From Lachnospiraceae bacterium (GTDB taxonomy: Bacteria > Bacillota > Clostridia > Lachnospirales > Lachnospiraceae): a stretch of DNA of 64,000 nucleotides. Shown piece by piece: positions 35,367-43,958 of this stretch (position 1 is the stretch's first letter; each line of letters starts with the position of its first letter). Position numbers and translations under genes: made by a program. The notes below the pieces were generated by a model that did no database searches, was not told the origin of the DNA, and was given only the letters and a program-made list of their open reading frames with translations. The stretch covers positions 62,001 through 126,000 of the forward strand of contig JAFQUB010000027.1 of the NCBI GenBank assembly GCA_017408735.1, in the 5' to 3' direction.

Positions 35367-35374
35367 GGTATAAT
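35346..35374 (+). promoter_or_regulatory. clpX promoter embedded in the upstream terminator
   Basis: TTGGAA, 17 bases, TATAAT. The -35 lies in the terminator loop/3' arm of htrA and the -10 just after its T-run. Confidence 0.6.
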
Positions 35375-35408
35375 GATAACGTTGTAGGAAAAAAAACGGA
35401 GGGAAAAT

Positions 35409-36863
35409 ATGTCTGACTATATAGAAAATGATGAAATAGAAAACAAAAAAGAAGCTGATTCAAAGGATGATGGATACGAAGATATCTGTTATATCTGTCA
35501 TCGTACGGAAAGTACCGCCGGTAAAATGGTACATCTTCCGAATAACATTTGTGTATGCCCTGATTGTATGCAGAGAACCTTTGACAGCATGAATAACGGC
35601 AATATAGATTATGAAAATCTGATGCAGAATATGCCATATATGCCAAACATCAGTATGATTAATTTATCTGATTTGAATAATATGAATCCGAATGTGAAAC
35701 CAAAATCTCAGAAGATTAAAAAGAAAAAAGCAAAAGAAAAAAATAAACCGGTGTTGGACATCAAAGCAATTCCGGCACCTCATAAGATTAAAGCAAGTCT
35801 TGATGAATATGTGGTAGGCCAGGAACAGGCGAAAAAGGTGATTTCTGTTGCGGTATATAATCACTATAAGCGTGTGGCAACCGATACCATGGACGAAATC
35901 GAAATCGAAAAGTCCAATATGCTTATGATTGGACCGACGGGAAGTGGTAAAACATTTTTAGTAAAGACATTGGCAAGATTGTTAGATGTACCGTTAGCCA
36001 TTACAGATGCCACATCTTTGACAGAAGCAGGATATATTGGGGACGACATTGAAAGTGTTGTTTCCAAGCTTTTAGCAGCGGCAGACAATGATGTGGAACG
36101 GGCAGAGCGTGGAATTATCTTTATTGATGAAATTGATAAAATAGCCAAGAAGAAAAATACGAATCAGAGAGATGTCAGTGGTGAATCGGTACAGCAGGGA
36201 ATGTTGAAATTATTAGAGGGAAGTGAAGTAGAAGTACCGGTGGGTGCCAACAGCAAAAACGCTATGGTGCCATTAACGACTGTGAATACAAAAAATATTT
36301 TATTTATCTGTGGTGGTGCCTTCCCGGATTTAGAAGAAATTATTAAGGAACGTCTGAATAAGGCAGCTTCCATTGGTTTTAAAGCGGATTTAAAAGATAA
36401 GTACGATAATGACCCAAATCTGTTAAGCAAAGTAACAGTGGAAGATATCCGCAAATTCGGTATGATACCGGAATTTTTAGGACGTCTGCCGATTGTATTT
36501 ACGTTGAACGCCTTAAGCAAAGAGATGTTAGTAAAAGTACTTAACGAACCGAAAAATGCAATTTTAAAGCAGTACCAAAAGCTGTTAGAATTGGATGAAG
36601 TGAAGCTTAATTTTGATGATGATGCATTGGAAGCAATTGCAGAAAGAGCAATGGAAAAGAAGACAGGAGCAAGAGCTCTCCGGGCTATTATCGAAGAATT
36701 CATGCTAGATATAATGTATGAGATACCTAAGGATGATAATATCGGTACCGTTACCATTACCAGAGACTATATCGAGCATAAGGGCGCACCACGCATCGAA
36801 ATGCGAGCGACAGAAAAGGTGCGGGAAAATGAAGTAATATTACAAAAAGAAGAAAAGCAGTAG
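35409..36863 (+). CDS. clpX: ClpX AAA+ unfoldase with acidic N-terminal extension
   Basis: 484 residues, about 50-60 longer than usual. An acidic stretch precedes the zinc domain (Cys27-x2-Cys30 and Cys50-x2-Cys53). A Met/Asn-rich and Lys-rich linker follows. The AAA+ module has GPTGSGKTF (Walker A), GYIGDDIE (pore loop), IIFIDEIDKIA (Walker B), FLGRLP and GARALR (sensor 2). SIGF near residue 325 matches the IGF loop that docks on ClpP. It unfolds tagged proteins for ClpP, but no clpP or lon is adjacent, so this may be a second ClpX or a relocated gene. Confidence 0.9.
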   Translation: MSDYIENDEIENKKEADSKDDGYEDICYICHRTESTAGKMVHLPNNICVCPDCMQRTFDSMNNGNIDYENLMQNMPYMPNISMINLSDLNNMNPNVKPKSQKIKKKKAKEKNKPVLDIKAIPAPHKIKASLDEYVVGQEQAKKVISVAVYNHYKRVATDTMDEIEIEKSNMLMIGPTGSGKTFLVKTLARLLDVPLAITDATSLTEAGYIGDDIESVVSKLLAAADNDVERAERGIIFIDEIDKIAKKKNTNQRDVSGESVQQGMLKLLEGSEVEVPVGANSKNAMVPLTTVNTKNILFICGGAFPDLEEIIKERLNKAASIGFKADLKDKYDNDPNLLSKVTVEDIRKFGMIPEFLGRLPIVFTLNALSKEMLVKVLNEPKNAILKQYQKLLELDEVKLNFDDDALEAIAERAMEKKTGARALRAIIEEFMLDIMYEIPKDDNIGTVTITRDYIEHKGAPRIEMRATEKVRENEVILQKEEKQ

Positions 36864-36881
36864 CTTGGCAAGGAGGCAGAT

Positions 36882-37337
36882 ATGTTTTATTTTGGCATGA
36901 TTGCCGGTATATTTGGGCTGGATTTTATCATTAAGAAAATGGTAGATAAGAAACTGGCATTGGGAGAAAAGAAAACATATGCCAAAGGAAAAATCATACT
37001 GCAAAAATATTACAATAAGGGATTTGCACTGGACAAGTTTGAAAAATATCCAAAGCTGGTAGCTTATGGTTCCGGTCTTGTGTGCAGTCTGTTAATTGTG
37101 AAATTTTGCATATTACTGTTTCAAAAGGGAAAGAAGGGAATAAAAACAGCACTCGCCATGATGATTGGCGGTGCTGCAAGCAATATTTATGACCGTTTTC
37201 GCAAACAGCACGTGATTGATTATGTGCGTTTTGGTGTTAAATGGAAACCTCTCAGAAAAATAGTCTTTAACCTATCCGATTTTTCTATTCTTCTGGGAGC
37301 GTTGTTGTTCGTAGTGTTCCGGGGAAAAGAAGATTAA
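36882..37337 (+). CDS. Signal-peptidase-II-like membrane protein
   Basis: 151 residues after AAGGAGG. Four hydrophobic segments. YYNKGFAL (Asn45), MMIGGAASNIYDRFRKQHVIDYV (Asp104) and FNLSDFSILLGA (Asp133) align with the conserved blocks of lipoprotein signal peptidase, including both catalytic aspartates. The overall sequence is divergent and the second segment is unusual. It probably cleaves signal peptides from lipoproteins or a specialised substrate. It follows clpX by 18 bases and ends 1 base from the stop of a convergent gene. Confidence 0.72.
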   Translation: MFYFGMIAGIFGLDFIIKKMVDKKLALGEKKTYAKGKIILQKYYNKGFALDKFEKYPKLVAYGSGLVCSLLIVKFCILLFQKGKKGIKTALAMMIGGAASNIYDRFRKQHVIDYVRFGVKWKPLRKIVFNLSDFSILLGALLFVVFRGKED

Positions 37338-38204
37338 TTAAGGAGTTTTCTCAAAATGTTGATAATCCTTAGAGTTTTTCCAGTCACCACCCCAGGTGAA
37401 TCCGTGTTGGATAAATAACTGATAACACAAGTCATCGTGGGTAATCATGTGAGGTTTTGCCGTGGTTCTGTCCGCATAGCTGTCTGCATCATTATGATAA
37501 TATACCGGAACACCATCCCGGTAAGTGATGTATGGATTTTGATATGGATTGATATCAATGGCAAAACCTAAGGCATGATTGGAAAGCTTACTAGTACCTG
37601 CAATCACCCGATAGCAGAATGCCGAAGAATTGTTTGCATTCATGGAAACGGTGTCTGTAGAGCTTCCGTCGCCGGTCCAGAAATCATCAATCAGATACAT
37701 GGATTGTATCTCATATTCATTTCTAAAAAGTTCCGTAAAAATTTCAATACAGTCCTCAGAGATTGCTTTATTTACAATACATTCCCCAACTTGAATTTCG
37801 TGGTCAAAGTTATAATGAAGTACCTTTAAATAACGCAGTTCTTCCAGAGAAATATCATTATTTTCCCGATAGGATTTATTGGAAATACGTGTTTTTAAGG
37901 AATCATCAATGGAAGAAATCGTAAAGTAGTGGTGTAACTGTTCCATATCCAGATATTCTTTGGTAATCACCTGTCCAGCCGGCATATCTTCTATAGAAGA
38001 AAGAAAAACTACCGGAGTAGGAGAAGGGCTTGGTGTCTGAGAAGGAAAATCAGGCTTTGGCGTGTTTGAAATCATGGTGGAAGGTACCTCCTGTTGTGGT
38101 GAAGTGTTTGTGAGTTTATGTATTAGGTATATGCAGCAAAGGAATGCAAAAATAATAAAAAACAAAAAATAACTTGCTTTTTTCTTTCGGGGTTTCTTTT
38201 TCAT
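37338..38204 (-). CDS. Secreted or membrane-anchored M15 peptidase (D-Ala-D-Ala carboxypeptidase-like)
   Basis: 288 residues from the ATG at 38204, which follows AAGGAG. A basic N-terminus and one anchor (about 10-27) lead to a Pro/Ser/Thr linker, a spacer domain and the zinc peptidase domain. SNHALGFAIDIN and YQHFE carry the metal His/Asp/His ligands of the VanY/Ply families. It would trim stem peptides of peptidoglycan outside the cell. It is convergent with the LspA-like gene, with no gap between them. Confidence 0.85.
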   Translation of the reverse strand: MKKKPRKKKASYFLFFIIFAFLCCIYLIHKLTNTSPQQEVPSTMISNTPKPDFPSQTPSPSPTPVVFLSSIEDMPAGQVITKEYLDMEQLHHYFTISSIDDSLKTRISNKSYRENNDISLEELRYLKVLHYNFDHEIQVGECIVNKAISEDCIEIFTELFRNEYEIQSMYLIDDFWTGDGSSTDTVSMNANNSSAFCYRVIAGTSKLSNHALGFAIDINPYQNPYITYRDGVPVYYHNDADSYADRTTAKPHMITHDDLCYQLFIQHGFTWGGDWKNSKDYQHFEKTP

Positions 38205-38237
38205 AAAATTCTCCTTATTTCCATAGTATATAGAAAC

Positions 38238-38268
38238 AGTAAAACAAGCCATAATAATTATGGCTTGT
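38238..38268 (-). terminator. Intrinsic terminator of the FliD-like gene (minus strand)
   Basis: Two perfect 12-base arms around one base (ACAAGCCATAAT / ATTATGGCTTGT), followed on the minus strand by TTTT. Confidence 0.75.
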
Positions 38269-38295
38269 CATACTGTCTTAGGTAACTATGTATAG

Positions 38296-38991
38296 TTAAA
38301 ATAATATGTCGTACATAGAAGAAGCGGATAAATTGCTATAAGCTCCAGTGTTTGTGTAAAGTGAAGCGGTATTGGAGCTTCCGCCATTGGAAGCTACCTG
38401 TGCCATTAAGCGGGCTGCGGAATTTATCTGTCCTCCATAAGAATAAGAATCAGAAAATGCAGATTCGATGTCTTCTAAAGAAGCTTTGGATAATGTATCG
38501 CTGTCTAAAGAAAGTGTGTTGTCTGATTTTACTGTAATCCCTATTTTTTCTAAAGCATCGGAGTGGTTCGCTGTAATTTTCGTCATCCATTCTGCTTTCT
38601 TGGAAAGAGAACTGGAGTTTACTTCATCGGAAGAATCTAACACAGCGTTATAATTCTTCACAAAAGAAGAAATCTCCTTTTCTATGTCGGAACGATTTTC
38701 ATCAGTGTATTCTTCCGTAGAGAGTGTGCTTGCACTTGACTTTAAGGAAGAAATATCAGAAGCAGCTTCTTTCCAAGCGGTATTATCAGAATCAAGCTTG
38801 TTTGTAATTGTGGAAGAAGTACTTTCGTCAGAAGAAGTCTGGCTGTAATAAGCTTTTAAAAGCTTATAATAACTACCACTTTTAATGGAAGCATAATTCG
38901 ATAATAGTGAGGTTGTGTTGCTATTGCTACTTCCAAGACTGGAAAACAGAGTAGAAGCACCGGATGCATTTAACCCATAAAAAGTTGTCAT
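38296..38991 (-). CDS. Ser/Asn-rich protein with FliD-like helical C-terminus
   Basis: 231 residues from the ATG at 38991, which follows AGGAGGTG. There is no signal peptide. The N-terminus (FYGLNASGASTLFSSLGS and YASIKSGSYYKLLKAYY) looks like flagellar hook-associated proteins. The region after residue 95 contains FVKNYNAVLDSS, LEKIGITVKSDNTLSLDSDTLSKA and VASNG, which resembles the helical stalk of the FliD filament cap but is far shorter. It could be a flagellum-linked or secreted structural protein. No flagellar genes are adjacent. Confidence 0.55.
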   Translation of the reverse strand: MTTFYGLNASGASTLFSSLGSSNSNTTSLLSNYASIKSGSYYKLLKAYYSQTSSDESTSSTITNKLDSDNTAWKEAASDISSLKSSASTLSTEEYTDENRSDIEKEISSFVKNYNAVLDSSDEVNSSSLSKKAEWMTKITANHSDALEKIGITVKSDNTLSLDSDTLSKASLEDIESAFSDSYSYGGQINSAARLMAQVASNGGSSNTASLYTNTGAYSNLSASSMYDILF

Positions 38992-39041
38992 ACAAATCAC
39001 CTCCTGTAGTGACAAATTAAATTTTAAGTCTTCTTAAGATA

Positions 39042-39070
39042 AGTATACGCAAATTTTAAGAATTATACAA
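39042..39070 (-). promoter_or_regulatory. Promoter of the FliD-like gene (minus strand)
   Basis: TTGTAT, 17 bases, TATACT on the minus strand. A sigma-A-type match. Confidence 0.55.
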
Positions 39071-39091
39071 GGTAGAAAATAAACAAAATTG

Positions 39092-39120
39092 TTCACAATA
39101 TAGGTGGAATATGCTAAAAT
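39092..39120 (+). promoter_or_regulatory. Promoter of the DUF3048 lipoprotein gene
   Basis: TTCACA, 17 bases, TAAAAT, divergent from the minus-strand promoter 22 bases away. Confidence 0.45.
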
Positions 39121-39175
39121 ACATAAAGGCAATATAAAAATATATTGGAACTAAGAAGAAAGAGAGGAATTGAGA

Positions 39176-40279
39176 GTGAAAAAGTTAAAGGTAAGCATGT
39201 TGCTGCTTATGATGGCGGCTACAGTCTTAACGGGTTGTGGAAAGGACAAAGAACCTGCTGCACAGGAAGAAGTGACACAGGAGGAAGTAGAACCAACAGC
39301 AGAGCCAACAGAAGAAGTGGCAGGAGATGAAGCACCGGAAGGTAAGGTGCGAAGCAATCTGACTTACGAATGGGTGGATGAGGAAGTTGCAAATACAAGA
39401 CCAATTGCTGTTATGTTCAATAATATAGAGGTAGCTTGTCCACAGACAAGCATTTCCAAAGCAGGTGTTATTTACGAATGTAACGTGGAAGGAAACTTAA
39501 CCAGACTTATGGGAATTATTGAAGACTGGAAGGGCTTGGAGAAAATCGGTTCTGTAAGAAGTTGTCGTGATTACTATGTATACTGGGCAATGGAATGGGA
39601 TAGCATTTACTGTCATTTCGGAGGTCCTGCAGCATACGTAACAGAAGTATTGTCACGTGATGATGTGGACAACCTGGATGGTACTATTTTAGATGGAACT
39701 GTATATTATCGTAGTTCAGACAGAAAAGCTCCACACAATGCATATGCAAGTGGAGAAGGTATCTTAAAAGGTGTAGAAAAATATGATTATTCTTTAGAAC
39801 ACACAGAAAGATATCAGGTATTAGCACCTCATTATTTATTTAAACCGGCTTCTGAGCAGGTAGAATTAACGGATGGTGCAAGCGATGCAAACAAAGTTAC
39901 TCCGGGTGGATATGTGGTAAATAAGCCATGGTTTGAATATAATGAAGAAGACGGATTGTATTACAGATATCAGTATGGTAAAGAACACATTGACGATTTA
40001 GATGGAGAACAGCTGGCAGTAAAGAATATTATTATTCAGAATGCCATTGGTGAATCCAGAGATGCTAAAGACTATAAATTCTACCATGTAGTAGATGAAA
40101 ACAAAACAGGATACTATATTACAAATGGTAAAGCAATTGAAATTACATGGAATAAATATGTAGACTGGGATAAAACAAGATACTTTGACAAAAATGGTAA
40201 CGAAATTACATTAAATGAAGGAAAAACCTGGGTTTGTGTAGTTAGAGAAGACGCAAAAGAAGATACCATTATCGAATAA
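39176..40279 (+). CDS. DUF3048 (YerB-like) lipoprotein
   Basis: 367 residues from the GTG at 39176, 8 bases after GAGAGGA; a TTG two codons earlier is less likely. The signal peptide ends in the lipobox LTGC. An acidic Glu/Pro/Thr linker (about 25-60) follows. The DUF3048 domain then runs from [22 protein letters not shown] through [20 protein letters not shown] to the C-terminal [19 protein letters not shown] and a WVCVV strand. The family is anchored outside the membrane; its biochemical role is not established. It shares the uppP transcript, 23 bases downstream. Confidence 0.9.
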   Translation: MKKLKVSMLLLMMAATVLTGCGKDKEPAAQEEVTQEEVEPTAEPTEEVAGDEAPEGKVRSNLTYEWVDEEVANTRPIAVMFNNIEVACPQTSISKAGVIYECNVEGNLTRLMGIIEDWKGLEKIGSVRSCRDYYVYWAMEWDSIYCHFGGPAAYVTEVLSRDDVDNLDGTILDGTVYYRSSDRKAPHNAYASGEGILKGVEKYDYSLEHTERYQVLAPHYLFKPASEQVELTDGASDANKVTPGGYVVNKPWFEYNEEDGLYYRYQYGKEHIDDLDGEQLAVKNIIIQNAIGESRDAKDYKFYHVVDENKTGYYITNGKAIEITWNKYVDWDKTRYFDKNGNEITLNEGKTWVCVVREDAKEDTIIE

Positions 40280-40302
40280 AAGAAAATTGTTTGGAGGAAG
40301 AA

Positions 40303-41193
40303 ATGGAAAATTTGATTGAAATTCTAAAAGTAATTCTTCTGGGGATTGTGGAAGGAATTACAGAGTGGCTTCCAATCAGTAGTACAGGACATATGATTAT
40401 TATCGATGAGTTTGTACAGCTGAATGTAACACCGGAATTTAAGGAAATGTTTTTTGTGGTGATACAGTTAGGAGCTATTATGGCGGTAGTAGTGCTGTAT
40501 TGGCATAAGTTGTGGCCGTTTATATCAGGAAAGAAGAATGACAATGTAAAATATGCTCCAAATTATCAGGGAAACAGTGGTTTGGTGAATTTCTTAAACA
40601 AATATGTGAAATGGGATACCATGCAGATGTGGTTTAAGGTGCTGGTAGCAGCGTTGCCGGCGGCTATTATCGGTCTTCCTTTTGATGATAAGCTGGATGA
40701 ATTATTTTACAATTTCCAGACGGTTTCCATTACATTGATTGTATATGGTATTCTCTTTATTATTATGGAAAACAGAAATAAAAATAAGAAGCCTTTAGTC
40801 AAGGATTTTGATGGTTTAACCTACAAGCATGCATTGCTTATTGGTGTTTTCCAAATTCTTGCATTGATTCCGGGAACTTCACGTTCCGGTGCAACCATTC
40901 TTGGAGCCATGCTAATTGGCACTTCCAGATATGTGGCGGCAGAATTTAGTTTCTTCCTTGCTATTCCAATTATGTTTGGTGCAAGTCTTTTGAAACTTGT
41001 TAAATTTGGTCTTGCTTTTGAAGCAGGAGAAATGGTTATCTTGATTGTGGGTATGGTAACAGCATTTATCGTATCTGTAATAGCGATTAAGACATTTATG
41101 TCTTACATTAAGAAAAAAGATTTTAAAGTATTTGGATATTATCGAATTGTATTAGGAATTATATTGATTGTATATGCTGTTTGTACAGCGTAA
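40303..41193 (+). CDS. uppP: Undecaprenyl-diphosphatase
   Basis: 296 residues from the ATG at 40303, preceded by GGAGGAAGAA. About eight membrane segments. [18 protein letters not shown] near the N-terminus and [10 protein letters not shown] about two thirds along are the two signature motifs of the BacA/UppP family. It removes a phosphate from undecaprenyl diphosphate outside, regenerating the carrier used by peptidoglycan and the glycopolymer genes in this window. Overproduction of the family gives bacitracin tolerance. Confidence 0.95.
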   Translation: MENLIEILKVILLGIVEGITEWLPISSTGHMIIIDEFVQLNVTPEFKEMFFVVIQLGAIMAVVVLYWHKLWPFISGKKNDNVKYAPNYQGNSGLVNFLNKYVKWDTMQMWFKVLVAALPAAIIGLPFDDKLDELFYNFQTVSITLIVYGILFIIMENRNKNKKPLVKDFDGLTYKHALLIGVFQILALIPGTSRSGATILGAMLIGTSRYVAAEFSFFLAIPIMFGASLLKLVKFGLAFEAGEMVILIVGMVTAFIVSVIAIKTFMSYIKKKDFKVFGYYRIVLGIILIVYAVCTA

Positions 41194-41194
41194 G

Positions 41195-41234
41195 AAAAAT
41201 ACCAGAGAGTGGATTTCACTCATCTGGTATTTTT
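41195..41234. terminator. Bidirectional terminator between uppP and the convergent DUF5722-like gene
   Basis: AAAATACCAGA and TCTGGTATTTT arms flank a small inner hairpin. T-runs occur on both strands, so it can end both transcripts. Confidence 0.75.
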
Positions 41235-41247
41235 TCTTTCGATTCTT

Positions 41248-43743
41248 CTATTTGCTTGGCATGGATTTAAACTTGCTTGCCTTGTAGCCGGGTACAATGG
41301 CACTCCATTTCTTTGCACCGATGACAGAAAGATATTTCTTTGTATAAGTTTCTGACTTTGGTGTATCCATGTATTTATACACGTTGTAAGCTTCTTTATA
41401 GCCCCATGGTGAGGTTCGAATCAGTCCCATGGATAATCCCTGCTTTACTTCCACATCAGCGTCGTATTCGCTTCGTATGATAAATGCATCTATCATGGAA
41501 TTAAATTCACATTTATAGTAAGCATAGGCTAAAGCAGCGGCCTGAACAGTATCTCCGGCGGTGGAAGTAAATCCCTGCTCGGAAAGAATAATTCTTGTCT
41601 TGGAACCATAATGTTTTTTAACATATTTTGTAAGAACTTCAATGTTTTGCGGTGTAATGTATGGTGTGGTTTCAGTATTGGTAATTCCTGTATTTTTCCA
41701 GAAAGCAGCAGCGGTCAATGGAGCAGGATAAGCATGGTATGCAATGTTCCACTGAACCTTTGAATTTTCTTTCTTCATGGCACTGGCAAAGGCAGTTAAG
41801 AAAGATTTTCCACTGAATCCGTTAGTTCCTTTATTCCATTCGTTGTCTAAAGAGATAAACACTCTGGAGTTTTTGAAACCATGTTTTACACCGTAGTAAA
41901 GCATGTTAAATGCCTGGGCGTAGGATTTTGCATAATTGTTTAAGGAAAGATTTCCAGCGTAATTCCATACCTTATGGGCATTTACTTCATTTCCTAAAAT
42001 CCAGTTAGAAACATAACAGTCTTTTTGCCCAAAGGTTTCGCCCAGATAGGAAAATGCTGCTTCTAAAGTTTCTCGGGCTTTTTTTTCTTCTGTATTTAAA
42101 GAGTAATAGTTTTTTCCGCGAACCCTTGCAGAAGGGTGGATTAAGTAGCTTAAATTATCATCCCAGCTTAAAAGTACCACCATGGAAACGTTGATTCCTT
42201 TGGCATTGTAATATTTTACCTGTCCTACATAATAATCTGTAAAATAATAGGTTTTTCCATTGTATACATAAGGTGTTCCGGAACCTTTTGTAGAAATCAG
42301 ATTTTTTAAATCCATGTTTAAAAGAGTGTTTTTAGTACCTAAATCATCAATGGTAGCACCCTGAATTCCTTTTTTAGAGGCAGGTGTAACATATTTCATG
42401 GTGTTTGTAGCACTTTTCTCAGGATTGGTAACATAGGTAGGTGAGCTGATTAAAGCGTATTTGCCACTTTTCTTTACTGCAATGGCGTATTTTGTCAGTA
42501 GATTTCCCACATTATTTCCATCAATTGGAAGGGTAATATTAATATATTTTTCCTTTATCAATTGTTTTACAGATTTTTCTACCTTGTTGGTAGAAGGATT
42601 TACCTTTACAAGATAATAATAGTCATCGCTGCTTTTTACACGTTTCTTAACCGTTGCTTTCAGGCGAATTTCTTTGCTTGATAAGGCTTTTGCAGAAGTG
42701 AATTTTGCAGAAGAGGATGTAGCAGCATATTCTTTGCTGGTTTTTGTTATCTTGATTTTAGCTGTTTTTCCGTAAGAACCGTAGCTCTTGTTCCCATAAG
42801 AATCATAAGCATAAGCTCTTGCCTTTATATAGTATGTTTTCTTGGCAGGATTGACAAAGGTGTAAGAAGTTTTGGAGCTAAGGTCATATATGGCAACATT
42901 TTTCTTGAAACTTTTGTTGGTAGAAACTTTGATTTCGTAACCCTTAGCTTTGCTTGTTTTCTTTAATTTTACAGTTAGTTTATTAGAACTGTTTTTTAAG
43001 GAACTGACAGTAGTCGCTGCGGGTGTGACTTTCTCCCATTTTGCATAAAAAGTTACATTTCCGTAGCTTCCCGGTGAGATGTCAGTCATCTGTTTTCCGG
43101 TGAAGTTAGCTGTGGTATACCAGCCTTTGAAAAGATATTTTTTCTTTACGGGTTCCGGAAGGGTAATTTTCGGTGAGGCTATGGTATAGGTGTAAGTTGG
43201 TGAAACAGACACGAAAGAGCCTCCGTTTAAAGAATAAGTGATTTCATAGCTGGTTAAACTCCACTTAGGGGTCAGAGTAACATCCTGAGATGCTTTTCGG
43301 GTGTTCTGGGCTTTATATACAGCACCTGTTTCTGCGTTATACCAGTAAAGGAATGTGTAACCTGCCTTTTGTGGAACAGGAAGGTCCCCCCAGTATGCGT
43401 TTTTTGTACGCTGAATCGGTGTGATATAATTTTGTCCGTTGTAAGTCCATTCGTTACCAGGATTGGTAAAACTTAAGGTATAAAGTTTTACTGGTTTCGG
43501 TGTAGGAGTAACGGTAACTGTAGGAGATTCCGTTGCTCCAGGAGTGTCACTGGGAACCGGTGAAACACTTTGGGATGGTTCCGGTGAAAGTGCAGGGGAG
43601 ATTACCGCTGATTGTGTAGATTCCTCTGCGTGAATAGTTTCCATGTTGCTGTTCCAGATGAAAAAAGAGCAGATTAGGATAGTAAAGAAATAAAAAAATC
43701 CTGCTGCCTTTTTTGGACTTTTGGATAAGTAATTTTTTTTCAT
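41248..43743 (-). CDS. Large secreted protein: InlB-type repeats, Fn3-like region, DUF5722-like TIM barrel
   Basis: 831 residues from the ATG at 43743, which follows GGAGGG. The order is signal peptide, Ser/Pro/Thr-rich stalk (about 40-85), two Listeria-Bacteroides/InlB B-type repeats (about 90-245, with GYTFLYWYN and YLFKGWYTT), a Lys-rich Fn3-like region (about 245-350), and a long C-terminal DUF5722-like domain. Within it WILGNEVNAHKVWNY and RIILSEQGFTS place two Glu residues as in clan-A glycoside hydrolases. It may degrade or remodel a glycan at the cell surface; activity is unproven. No sortase motif is seen at the C-terminus. Confidence 0.8.
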   Translation of the reverse strand: MKKNYLSKSPKKAAGFFYFFTILICSFFIWNSNMETIHAEESTQSAVISPALSPEPSQSVSPVPSDTPGATESPTVTVTPTPKPVKLYTLSFTNPGNEWTYNGQNYITPIQRTKNAYWGDLPVPQKAGYTFLYWYNAETGAVYKAQNTRKASQDVTLTPKWSLTSYEITYSLNGGSFVSVSPTYTYTIASPKITLPEPVKKKYLFKGWYTTANFTGKQMTDISPGSYGNVTFYAKWEKVTPAATTVSSLKNSSNKLTVKLKKTSKAKGYEIKVSTNKSFKKNVAIYDLSSKTSYTFVNPAKKTYYIKARAYAYDSYGNKSYGSYGKTAKIKITKTSKEYAATSSSAKFTSAKALSSKEIRLKATVKKRVKSSDDYYYLVKVNPSTNKVEKSVKQLIKEKYINITLPIDGNNVGNLLTKYAIAVKKSGKYALISSPTYVTNPEKSATNTMKYVTPASKKGIQGATIDDLGTKNTLLNMDLKNLISTKGSGTPYVYNGKTYYFTDYYVGQVKYYNAKGINVSMVVLLSWDDNLSYLIHPSARVRGKNYYSLNTEEKKARETLEAAFSYLGETFGQKDCYVSNWILGNEVNAHKVWNYAGNLSLNNYAKSYAQAFNMLYYGVKHGFKNSRVFISLDNEWNKGTNGFSGKSFLTAFASAMKKENSKVQWNIAYHAYPAPLTAAAFWKNTGITNTETTPYITPQNIEVLTKYVKKHYGSKTRIILSEQGFTSTAGDTVQAAALAYAYYKCEFNSMIDAFIIRSEYDADVEVKQGLSMGLIRTSPWGYKEAYNVYKYMDTPKSETYTKKYLSVIGAKKWSAIVPGYKASKFKSMPSK

Positions 43744-43764
43744 AACTCCCTCCATTCTTTCGTT

Positions 43765-43777
43765 GACAAAAATTGTC
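43765..43777. other. Short inverted repeat before the DUF5722-like gene
   Basis: GACAA and TTGTC around three A's, in the 5' leader of the minus-strand gene. Function unknown. Confidence 0.25.
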
Positions 43778-43958
43778 TGAATTTTACATAAAATACAAAA
43801 AAATTACATACATAATTATATTATCCAATAGGCCTGCTTTTTGCAAGAAAATATTTCCTTGCTTTTGCAGGTCATTTTTGCTAACATAAGTAATGGTTAA
43901 AAAACATGTAACCAACGCAGGTTAATTATTACAACAGAAAGTGATGGAAGTGTGAAGT

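Noticed and set aside
43909..43924. TAACC/GGTTA inverted repeat before hisC
   Set aside because: Only 5-base arms; expected often by chance in AT-rich spacers.
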